From assembly GCA_049589355.1 (NCBI GenBank), contig JBAWAP010000063.1, positions 1 to 11,860 on the forward strand: a stretch of DNA of 11,860 nucleotides, in the 5' to 3' direction. Shown here piece after piece: positions 1 through 6,182 of the stretch. A model generated the notes under the pieces. It made no database searches and had not been told where the DNA came from. It saw nothing but the letters and a program-made list of their open reading frames with translations. The stretch is from JBAWAP01 sp049589355 (lineage in GTDB: Bacteria; Chloroflexota; Anaerolineae; VGOG01). Every line of letters starts with the position of its first letter. Positions within the stretch are counted from its first letter, which is position 1. The translations under genes and the position numbers were made by a program.

Positions 1-122
1 TGCGAGCCGGGCAGCAAGGGCGTGACAGTAGCCTCGCTCCCACCGCCTCCAGCCGCATACGTACGGCGTTTGGCGTCTATCAGAAAGGCAATGAGCTCGT
101 CGCGTCCGATTGGTATCTTCAT
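1..122 (-). CDS. DUF5680 domain protein, N-terminal fragment (cut by window edge)
   Basis: An open frame starts at ATG 122 on the minus strand and runs off the left edge after 40 codons. The visible residues begin MKIPIGRDELIAFLIDAKR, followed by a Tyr-Ala-Ala-Gly-rich stretch and then EATVTPLLPGS. This matches my memory of the start of DUF5680 proteins, small proteins of unknown function sometimes fused to an XRE-type helix-turn-helix. A GGGG/AGGA purine stretch lies just upstream as a possible ribosome binding site. It starts 34 nt after the stop of the PHP gene, so it may be the last gene of the same transcript. No function can be assigned, and the missing C-terminus prevents checking for a fused DNA-binding domain. 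Confidence 0.7.
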   Translation of the reverse strand, partial: MKIPIGRDELIAFLIDAKRRTYAAGGGGSEATVTPLLPGS

Positions 123-156
123 TCGTCCTACCCCGAATGTCCGTTCCTAGAGCCGC

Positions 157-1929
157 CTACTCCCCCTCCAAAAACTCCCTCCACGGCCCGTGGATGCCCT
201 CCTCGGTCACGCCGTAGTAGACGTGCAACTGGCCCTCGGCGTCCCGCTGGACGAAGTCGTAGCGCACCTTGCCTGCCCGCCGCTTCTTCTTCCAGAGGCC
301 GATGTCGCCGCGCCAGTCCACCTGATCCACCTGGACAGGGTGCTGCTCCTTCTGGGTGATGGCATATTGCCACAGCCGCCGGGCCGAGGAGCGGCTTACG
401 TTACGAACCTCGTTGCCGTTGCGCAAATCCTTCATGTTGTGATAGAGAGTCCCCTTCCGCTCCACCGTTTCTGCGATCTCCACCCCTGTCTTGGGTGGCT
501 CTACAATGGGAGGCCTCTCCTCTACTGCGGCCTCCTCCTCTACAGGCGCTTCCTCCTCCGGCGGAGGCACTGGCTGCAAGGCCCGCCTCACTAACTGCAC
601 GATCTCGTCACGCACGGCCAGGTTGGTCTCTGTCTCCTGGCGGACGTAGATCTTGCTGCCCTCAATAGCATAGGGGGGATCGTTGCCCCGCGGCACAGCC
701 AGGCGCACAACCCCTTTGCCCTCGGTCTGCTGAACGTCAATGGTCACCTCCAGGGGCGGGGTGATCTTGCGCTCGATCTCAGCCCTGAGGATGGCGATGG
801 CCTCCTTGGGATTGTCAATGCCCGTGGGCGGCGTCTTGGGATTGGAGCTGACGCCCACGTAAATGGTGCCGCCGTTGGTGTTGGCGAAAGCCACCGCGTC
901 GGTGATGACGGCATAGAGGCGCCCACCACGGCGAGTCATCCTCTCGTGGAAGGACTGGACGATGCTGGCCCCCTGCTCCCGCGCTGCTTCAACGTAATCA
1001 AAGGGACCGTGTTCAGGCCGATATGGCCTGGTGAGGGTGAAATCGTCGCCCAGGAAGACCTGCCGCAGGGCCTCGAAGCTGAGCTCAGGCAGCAGTACCT
1101 CGGTGATCCGGTCACCGATGCCCAGAGACTTCTTGTCCCTGGGATCGCGGGTCAAGTGGTGGTTATCGGAGCCCTGGATGCAGCGCATGGGGCGAGGGTA
1201 CTCCGGCTTGGAGCCGCTGAAGAAGGCCAGGGTGGTGCGCTGCCCCCTGCTTTCCAAATCTGTTACCTCCAGGGCATGGAGGTGCTCATCCTGGGTGTAG
1301 GCGATCTTGGTCTGGCCGCCGAAGCCGAAGCCCCGCATGGCCACACCGTGAGTCGAGTTGGCGTGGGCGGCGATCACGATACCTCCTGCCTCATCAATCA
1401 CCCGGTAGGCCGTCAACACATCGGCTGTAGCCCCTACCTCGGTGGATCCCTCGTCCAGCTTGTCGGCGGGAACGTTGAGGTCCAGGAGGATGTGCTCCAG
1501 CTCGCGGACGGTGGTCTCCTCCGAGAAGATGCCCAAGATGTGGAAGCCCAAGGTCGCCGTGAATTCGAAGCCGGACAGCACCAATATCTTCTCCCGCAGG
1601 CGGCGATAATCCCGAAGCCTTTCCTCCTCCTGAGGGCGGAGGCGCTCCAGCCGCTTCAGCATCTCCAGATTCTCTATCTCCTCCAACATCCCCGCGTAGC
1701 CAGCCACGGTGTTGTGGTCGGTGAAGGCAATGATCTCCAGGGCCTTCCTCTCCGCCTCCTGCAGGACATCCAAATACGAAACGCCCGACTGCTGAAAGTC
1801 GGCAGAGGCAGGGGTGTGGATATGGATATCCATCCGCCTCCACCGCAGCCCTTCGACAACCCTTCGACTATGCTCAGGGCAAGACTCAGGACGCAGTTGC
1901 CCCTTTTTTCCGCTTTTGTTATCCGGCAT
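157..1929 (-). CDS. PHP-family phosphoesterase fused to AlbA_2/Schlafen-like domain
   Basis: The protein is about 590 aa with three parts. Residues ~30-300 are a PHP metallo-hydrolase domain with a full metal-ligand set (numbers from a TTG at 1935): HIH 38-40, TDHN 72-75, Glu123 in SGFEF, His132, His191 in AAHAN, and SDNHH 256-260. Residues ~320-455 resemble the AlbA_2/Schlafen divergent AAA-like domain (VAFANTNGGTIYVGV). A Pro/Glu linker (~456-484) leads to a C-terminal ~105 aa domain I do not recognise, rich in Trp, Tyr and basic residues. PHP domains cleave phosphoesters such as nucleotides; the substrate here is unknown. I chose ATG 1929 because GAGGA lies 8-9 nt upstream. Met35 (1833) is less likely because its Shine-Dalgarno is too close and the Trp-Arg-Arg just before the HIH motif looks family-conserved. 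The N-terminus contains a dispersed repeat. Confidence 0.88.
   Translation of the reverse strand: MPDNKSGKKGQLRPESCPEHSRRVVEGLRWRRMDIHIHTPASADFQQSGVSYLDVLQEAERKALEIIAFTDHNTVAGYAGMLEEIENLEMLKRLERLRPQEEERLRDYRRLREKILVLSGFEFTATLGFHILGIFSEETTVRELEHILLDLNVPADKLDEGSTEVGATADVLTAYRVIDEAGGIVIAAHANSTHGVAMRGFGFGGQTKIAYTQDEHLHALEVTDLESRGQRTTLAFFSGSKPEYPRPMRCIQGSDNHHLTRDPRDKKSLGIGDRITEVLLPELSFEALRQVFLGDDFTLTRPYRPEHGPFDYVEAAREQGASIVQSFHERMTRRGGRLYAVITDAVAFANTNGGTIYVGVSSNPKTPPTGIDNPKEAIAILRAEIERKITPPLEVTIDVQQTEGKGVVRLAVPRGNDPPYAIEGSKIYVRQETETNLAVRDEIVQLVRRALQPVPPPEEEAPVEEEAAVEERPPIVEPPKTGVEIAETVERKGTLYHNMKDLRNGNEVRNVSRSSARRLWQYAITQKEQHPVQVDQVDWRGDIGLWKKKRRAGKVRYDFVQRDAEGQLHVYYGVTEEGIHGPWREFLEGE
1849..1884. 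repeat. Dispersed CCTTCGAC/CTCAGGGC-type repeat inside the PHP gene
   Basis: The plus strand carries CCCTTCGACAA followed directly by CCCTTCGACTA and TGCTCAGGGCAAG. This is a close match to the widespread intergenic repeat whose other strand reads CCTGAGC..AGTCGAAGGG, as I remember it from many bacterial genomes. Here it lies within the N-terminal coding region of the PHP gene and is translated as CPEHSRRVVEG. Its position upstream of the first PHP motif means it adds a non-conserved leader rather than disturbing the domain. Confidence 0.65.
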
Positions 1930-1954
1930 ATTCAAATCCTCACATAGTCTCTGA

Positions 1955-1984
1955 ATTATGTGCTTGAGCCTTTCTTGTCGTCAA
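1955..1984 (-). promoter_or_regulatory. Likely sigma70-type promoter for the PHP gene
   Basis: On the minus strand, TTGACG (1979-1984) and CATAAT (1955-1960) are separated by 18 bp. Transcription would start near 1948 and give a leader of about 20 nt before the ATG at 1929, with GAGGA in between. This suggests the PHP-DUF5680 pair can be expressed apart from the upstream lon-SPFH block. Confidence 0.5.
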
Positions 1985-1998
1985 CAAACAAGAATGTT

Positions 1999-2064
1999 AC
2001 CACAGAGACACAGAGATCACAGAGTTTTTGAGGTTTTTCTCCGTGTCCTCCGTGTCTCTGTGGT
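1999..2064. repeat. Long imperfect inverted repeat of the ACCACAGAGACACAGAG type
   Basis: The left arm 1999-2024 begins ACCACAGAGACACAGAG and the right arm 2039-2064 ends GTGTCTCTGTGGT. The 26-nt arms pair at 22 positions around a T-rich 14-nt loop. Within each arm the unit CACAGAG is itself repeated. I recall very similar arrays dispersed between genes in environmental Chloroflexota and other uncultured bacterial genomes. It sits between the SPFH and PHP genes, just upstream of the PHP promoter, and in RNA would form a strong hairpin. It could attenuate read-through or stabilise the 3' end of the upstream mRNA; there is no clear U-tract after it on either strand. Confidence 0.8.
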
Positions 2065-2090
2065 TGTTTTTGAAGCCACCAACAGCAACG

Positions 2091-2984
2091 TTAGGAGGGA
2101 CTAGCCTCCTCTTTGGCCACGCTCTCGGTGTACTGGGTGAAGGGCCTGATGAGGTTGGCAAACTCCATAGGGAAGATGAACTTGGTGGCAGGACTGGCCC
2201 CCAGGGCCTTGAGTGTCTCCAGATACTGCAAGCTCATGGTCTTGCCGTCCACCGTCTTGGCCACTTTGAAGATCGTGTCCAGGGCCATGGAGAACCCCTC
2301 AGCCCGCAGGATGGAGGCTTGCCGATCCCCCTCGGCTCTGAGGATAGCCGATTGCTTATCGCCCTCGGCCACCTTGATGACGGCCTCGCGCTTGCCGTCG
2401 GCCTCGATGACCATCGCCCGGCGATTGCGCTCGGCGGCCAGTTGGCGGTTCATGGCATCTTGCACCTCTCGGGGTGGTATGATTTCCCGAATCTCCACGC
2501 TGGTGACCTTGACCCCCCAGCGCTCGGTGACATCATCCATCTTGGTGCGCAGAACCAGATTGATCTGCTCCCGCTTGGAGAGCACCTCGTCCAGATTAAT
2601 GTCGCCAATCACGGCCCGCAAAGTGGTGGTAGCGATCCCCTGGGAGGCGCCGGCGAAGTTCGCCACCTGGATCACGCTGTCCGCAGGGTTCACCACCCTC
2701 CAGTAGATCAGAAACTCTACGTCAATGGGGGCGTTGTCCCTGGTGATGCAGGTCTGGTGCGGGATCTGAAGGAACTGCTCCCGCAGGTCTACCAGGATTG
2801 GCCGGTCAATGAAGGGGATCAGGAAAACAATTCCAGGCCCCTTCGGGCCGATAGAGCGCCCCAGCCGGAAGATCACCAGGCGCTGGTACTCCCGCACGAT
2901 CTTGATGGCCATGCTCAAGACGACGGCCACAAACAAGAGGAACAAGAATATGGTGGCGAGATTACCCAATATCTGAGCAAACAT
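2091..2984 (-). CDS. SPFH/Band 7 (stomatin/slipin-like) membrane protein
   Basis: The 297-aa protein has one N-terminal membrane segment (~8-28), then the SPFH domain (~30-190: REYQRLVIFRLGR, GPGIVFLIPFID, IDVEFLIYWRV, WGVKVTSVEIREI). A C-terminal helical region follows, with two tandem 11-residue units (AEGDKQSAILR, AEGDRQASILR) at 207-228, as is typical of oligomerising SPFH proteins. Such proteins form large membrane rings or cages and organise membrane microdomains. Stomatins are classically encoded next to a long NfeD protease, exactly as here, and the archaeal stomatin is a known NfeD substrate. The start is well set by a near-perfect AAGGAGGT 4 nt before ATG 2984. It lies 137 nt after nfeD, with repeats in the gap. 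HflK/HflC or QmcA kinship is possible, but the single gene with NfeD favours slipin/QmcA type. Confidence 0.93.
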   Translation of the reverse strand: MFAQILGNLATIFLFLLFVAVVLSMAIKIVREYQRLVIFRLGRSIGPKGPGIVFLIPFIDRPILVDLREQFLQIPHQTCITRDNAPIDVEFLIYWRVVNPADSVIQVANFAGASQGIATTTLRAVIGDINLDEVLSKREQINLVLRTKMDDVTERWGVKVTSVEIREIIPPREVQDAMNRQLAAERNRRAMVIEADGKREAVIKVAEGDKQSAILRAEGDRQASILRAEGFSMALDTIFKVAKTVDGKTMSLQYLETLKALGASPATKFIFPMEFANLIRPFTQYTESVAKEEASPS

Positions 2985-3033
2985 TTTGACCTCCTTCTGT
3001 GATTTATTTTGTTCCGTAGTTTTGGACGGTAGT

Positions 3034-3098
3034 GACGACTTCAGTCGTCCATCATGGGGCCAATGCGACTGAAGCCTGTGGTGAGCGAGGTCGAACCA
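3034..3098. repeat. Composite of inverted repeats and a GGTGAGCGAGGTCGAACC-type repeat
   Basis: The gap between nfeD and the SPFH gene holds a tight palindrome GACGACT-TC-AGTCGTC (3034-3049). A second copy of the half-site CGACTGAAG (3066-3074) can pair with CTTCAGTCG (3039-3047). Next comes TGGTGAGCGAGGTCGAACCA (3079-3098), which I recognise as a variant of a dispersed bacterial intergenic repeat usually reading GTGAGCGAAGTCGAAC. The two alternative pairings are mutually exclusive. No promoter that I trust is present, so the SPFH gene is probably reached by read-through from nfeD, with the RNA hairpins possibly changing its level. Confidence 0.6.
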
Positions 3099-3121
3099 TC
3101 GCTACTACGAACCCCTGCATT

Positions 3122-4456
3122 TTACTTTTTAGTTACCTTTAGCCTCACCCCCTCTGCACCTACTACCCTAACTTGTTCTCCCTTCTTGATAGGGCCTTCC
3201 TCAGCGATAGCACTCCACAGTTCGCTCCCGACCTGAACCGTGCCCCAGGGGTCCAGGTCCGAAGTAGCCGTCCCCGTAGCCCCGATCATGGACTCGATCC
3301 CGCTGGCCGCCTTGGCCCGCTGGGCCCTGATCCCCGCCGAAACAGCAAAGAGGAAAAAGGAGGTAATGGAGGCGGTCATGAGGGCGATCAGGGGCCAGGA
3401 GACGGTGAGGCGAGGCATGGTGGGCGAGGGCGGGGCGAAGGGACTGAAGAGCATCAGCGAGCCGAGGACGAAGGCGATGGCTCCCCCCACGCTGAGCATG
3501 AAGCCAGCCACCTTGATGTCCACGATGAAGAGGACCACCGCCAGGACGATGAGGGCCACCCCACCCCAGTTCACGGGCAGGCTGCCGAAGGCCACGAAAG
3601 CCAGGATCAGACAGATGGCCCCTGTCACCCCAGGCAGGATGGCTCCAGGGTGATAGAACTCGGCCACCAGGGCCAGGGTGCCGATGGAAAGCAGAAGATA
3701 GGCGATGTTGGGATCAACGATGACGTGCAGGAAGTTCTCGGCAAAGTTCATGCCGATGGTGCGAATCGGAGCCCCACGGGTCCTCAGGGTCACAGGGCCG
3801 GCGGCAGTGATCACCTCCCTGCCGTCTAGCTTGTCCAAAAGGTCTGTCAGGTCGTCGGCGATGAGATCCGCCACTTGATACTCCACGGCCTCCCTGGCTA
3901 TGATGGAGGCGCTCTCCCGCACCGCCTTCTCTGCCCACTCGGCGTTCCGTCCTCGCTCCTCGGCGATAGCCCTGACGTAGGCGGCGGCGTCGCTGGTCGC
4001 TTTCTCCTCCATGGTTTCCGTTAGCTCCGTCCCAGTCATAGCCACAGGGTGGGCGGCCCCGATGTTAGTGCCGGGGGCCATCGCCGCGACGTTCGCGGCC
4101 ATGGTGATGAAAACCCCTGCGGAACCTGCCCTGGCTCCCCCAGGGGAAACGTAGACCACGGTGGGCACAGACGAGTTCAACATCTTCTGCACGATGTCAC
4201 GCATGGGGACGTCCGATCCGCCGGGCGTATCCAGTTGGATAATCAGACACTGGGCGCCATCACTTTGGGCGATGTCCAGGCCTCGGCTGACGTATTGAGC
4301 GGTGAATGGATCTATCACCCCATTCACCGTGATGACGTCAACATGCTCTCCCTGCTGGGCCAAGGCAAGGGGGCTGCTAAGGAAAAAAGCTGCCACCAAG
4401 CTCAGTCCTATTAAAGCCAAACGTTTATCTATACGGGTTTTGTCTCTTTTTAGCAT
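3122..4456 (-). CDS. nfeD: Long NfeD-family membrane-bound ClpP-class serine protease
   Basis: From ATG 4456 the protein is 444 aa. In numbering from the upstream in-frame TTG at 4477 (+7), a signal peptide ends near Ala40, and the ClpP-class domain spans ~45-235 with GSAG giving catalytic Ser119 and EEKA giving Lys159. That 40-residue Ser-Lys spacing agrees with the archaeal 1510-type Ser/Lys dyad (Ser97/Lys138). Several membrane helices follow (~258-276, 281-298, 304-320, 323-345, 360-383), and the C-terminal NfeD OB-fold covers ~393-451. The family cleaves hydrophobic stretches of its SPFH partner, which is the next gene. ATG 4456 is preferred over TTG 4477 because GGAGG sits 4 nt before it. 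The gene begins 17 nt after the DUF4276 stop, so it is co-transcribed with it. Confidence 0.93.
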   Translation of the reverse strand: MLKRDKTRIDKRLALIGLSLVAAFFLSSPLALAQQGEHVDVITVNGVIDPFTAQYVSRGLDIAQSDGAQCLIIQLDTPGGSDVPMRDIVQKMLNSSVPTVVYVSPGGARAGSAGVFITMAANVAAMAPGTNIGAAHPVAMTGTELTETMEEKATSDAAAYVRAIAEERGRNAEWAEKAVRESASIIAREAVEYQVADLIADDLTDLLDKLDGREVITAAGPVTLRTRGAPIRTIGMNFAENFLHVIVDPNIAYLLLSIGTLALVAEFYHPGAILPGVTGAICLILAFVAFGSLPVNWGGVALIVLAVVLFIVDIKVAGFMLSVGGAIAFVLGSLMLFSPFAPPSPTMPRLTVSWPLIALMTASITSFFLFAVSAGIRAQRAKAASGIESMIGATGTATSDLDPWGTVQVGSELWSAIAEEGPIKKGEQVRVVGAEGVRLKVTKK

Positions 4457-4473
4457 TTTGCCTCCAAGTATGA

Positions 4474-5043
4474 TCAAACATCCTTCACCAACTGGCGAAA
4501 TCGCCGAAAGCTCGAACAGCGCTTAGCAATCTCCTCAGGATTTACATGCTCAGCTAGCAACGGGGCGTCTCTGGGCTTCAAGAAGTTCTTTCCGTGCTGG
4601 GCGAAGATGTCCTCAAGCAATTCGGCTGGCCTGCATATCTCCTCCAGATTCTGTTCAATGCGCACTTCTGCTCCTCTCCCCAAAACCTGCCTTAAAGCTC
4701 CTGAATCTGCCGCAAGCCATCCCTCCAAAGCATGGACAACCACCGCATACTCGGGTACAACCGGCAAGCCCATCTTGCTAAGTTCTCGCTCTACCTTTGA
4801 GACCTCCCTCTGAATCTCTGCAGGGTCTGTGCACTCCGAATCCACGCAAACGATGACCTTCTCAACGTCCTGATGCTGCTTCAAAAGGGCTTCCAGATAG
4901 GGCTTTACCTTTTCGGGTTTGAACATCTCCCCTCGGTGGATCATCCTGGGAATGATCTTGAGAGGAGTATCGAGGAATTTACGGATAAGCTTGGGAATGG
5001 CATCCTTATCGCTTTTCCCCTCCACGAACAGCCCTATGCTCAT
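4474..5043 (-). CDS. DUF4276-like TOPRIM-fold protein, partner of the upstream ATPase
   Basis: This 189-aa protein starts MSIGLFVEGKSDKDAI. Glu8 in VEGKSD matches the first TOPRIM motif, and VIVCVDSE (Asp68, Glu70) sits where the acidic DxD motif is expected. HALEGWLAAD (104-113) resembles the conserved H-x-[IL]-E-x-W-L segment of DUF4276. TOPRIM folds bind Mg2+ and catalyse phosphodiester cleavage in OLD nucleases, topoisomerases and primases; nuclease activity here is inferred. The start ATG 5043 has GGAGGAG 4 nt upstream. Its ATG overlaps the ATPase TGA (ATGA), so translation is very likely coupled and the products made in fixed ratio. An upstream ATG at 5073 lies inside the ATPase gene and lacks a good site. 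RloB or other TOPRIM-like families are the alternatives. Confidence 0.8.
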   Translation of the reverse strand: MSIGLFVEGKSDKDAIPKLIRKFLDTPLKIIPRMIHRGEMFKPEKVKPYLEALLKQHQDVEKVIVCVDSECTDPAEIQREVSKVERELSKMGLPVVPEYAVVVHALEGWLAADSGALRQVLGRGAEVRIEQNLEEICRPAELLEDIFAQHGKNFLKPRDAPLLAEHVNPEEIAKRCSSFRRFRQLVKDV

Positions 5044-6182
5044 GGAACTCCTCCGAGGTGGCCGGAATACCATAGCTCCCCTAAGCCCAAGGTTTTCAGG
5101 GCCTCCTTCACCCCTGCCACATCTTTAGCCTCTCGGCACTGTGTCTTCCCATCCTTCTTCTCCACAATCATCAGGTCCTCAGGGTCCAGGAAATTGAGGA
5201 GATCCGGGGAATGGGTTGTCACCAGAATCTGGGTCTTACGAGAGGCCGATTTGAAGACATCCACGACCAGTTGCAGCAAACCAGGATGGATGCAGTTTTC
5301 GGGCTCCTCGAAGCAGGCTAAGGCTGGAGGATCAGGGGAGAAGAGGGCGGCCAACTGGCCGAGAAAGCGCAGCGTCCCGTCGGACATGGCCCAGGAGGGG
5401 ATGCGCCATGGAATCCCTCGCTCTTCGATTGCCAGATATGTCTGGCCCTCCTCCGTGAGAGGGGCCAAAAGCCGTTCTATCTCCGGCATGCCCGTCTTTA
5501 AAAGCTCTTCTACTTCGATGAAACTTTGGGTATATTCCGATTGAAAGGTATGAAGCACTGAGGAGACGTTCTCCCCCTCCTTTTGAAGGCGCAAATCCTT
5601 CTTTGCTGGCCCTGGCTGGGCCATTCGGGCGGGAACGAAATCGTGGAAAGCCCAGTTCTGCACGGTCTCAGCAAAGGCACTTAAAGTCGGATAACGTGTC
5701 GAATCCCGACAGTGGCTAAGATAAAGTCGCTGTGTTCCCACTCCTAAGCCTCCAATCGGCTTCCCGCTCTCATCCCACATCAAGGCCAGGCCCGATTCGG
5801 CGGGAAACTCCAAAAGTTTCCTTTCCTCGCCATCAGTTCGCAACAGAAAAGTTTCTCCTACCAGGGCGTAGTGGGTTAGCCCACCGGCGATCTCCACCCG
5901 ATAGGTGATCGGACATTCACTGCCGGATACACCAAGGATTTGAGCATCCAATTCGATTTCGATCTGGCGCTTTAGGTCTCCACCCCAAACAAGGTACTGA
6001 AACCCTCCCCGAGAGTGTACGCTGGGTGCCCCTAGCTCCAAAAGCTCTCGCAGGAAGAGGAGGCAATCCAGGATGTTGCTCTTCCCGGCATTGTTGGGCC
6101 CCACGAACACCGTTAAAGGTCTCAGGGGAACAGTCACATCCTCAAGGCTTTTGTAATTCTTAACCCTCAGTTTTGTGAGCAT
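5040..6182 (-). CDS. AAA ATPase of the RecF/OLD-like (COG4637-type) class
   Basis: From ATG 6182 the protein is 380 aa. It begins MLTKLRVKNYKSLEDVTV, the usual opening of RecF/SMC-like ATPases. It has Walker A GPNNAGKS (28-35), ABC-like signature SDGT (267-270), Walker B LACFEEPE (288-295) and an H-loop TTHS (322-325). The C-terminal LGELWYSGHLGG is characteristic of the AAA_21/COG4637 group as I remember it. No C-terminal TOPRIM domain is fused; the next gene supplies it, as in split ATPase-nuclease systems. Its start overlaps the 3' end of lon by 23 nt and GGGGG lies about 6 nt before the ATG. The alternative ATG 6200 has AAGG directly abutting it and is less likely. Dimeric ATP-driven control of the TOPRIM partner is inferred. 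Confidence 0.9.
   Translation of the reverse strand: MLTKLRVKNYKSLEDVTVPLRPLTVFVGPNNAGKSNILDCLLFLRELLELGAPSVHSRGGFQYLVWGGDLKRQIEIELDAQILGVSGSECPITYRVEIAGGLTHYALVGETFLLRTDGEERKLLEFPAESGLALMWDESGKPIGGLGVGTQRLYLSHCRDSTRYPTLSAFAETVQNWAFHDFVPARMAQPGPAKKDLRLQKEGENVSSVLHTFQSEYTQSFIEVEELLKTGMPEIERLLAPLTEEGQTYLAIEERGIPWRIPSWAMSDGTLRFLGQLAALFSPDPPALACFEEPENCIHPGLLQLVVDVFKSASRKTQILVTTHSPDLLNFLDPEDLMIVEKKDGKTQCREAKDVAGVKEALKTLGLGELWYSGHLGGVP

Noticed and set aside
946..1947. 333-aa open frame on the plus strand
   Set aside because: It lies entirely opposite the PHP-AlbA gene, whose motifs are unmistakable. The sequence has no domain-like pattern and no ribosome site, so it is an antisense shadow.
2028..3002. 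324-aa open frame on the plus strand opposite the SPFH gene
   Set aside because: It starts inside the inverted repeat and is rich in His, Gly, Asp and Leu as expected from the complement of GC-rich coding DNA. The SPFH gene on the other strand is certain.
1849..3098. CRISPR-like or transposon origin for the repeats
   Set aside because: The repeats are of different families, not regularly spaced with unique spacers, and no transposase, integrase or Cas gene is present.
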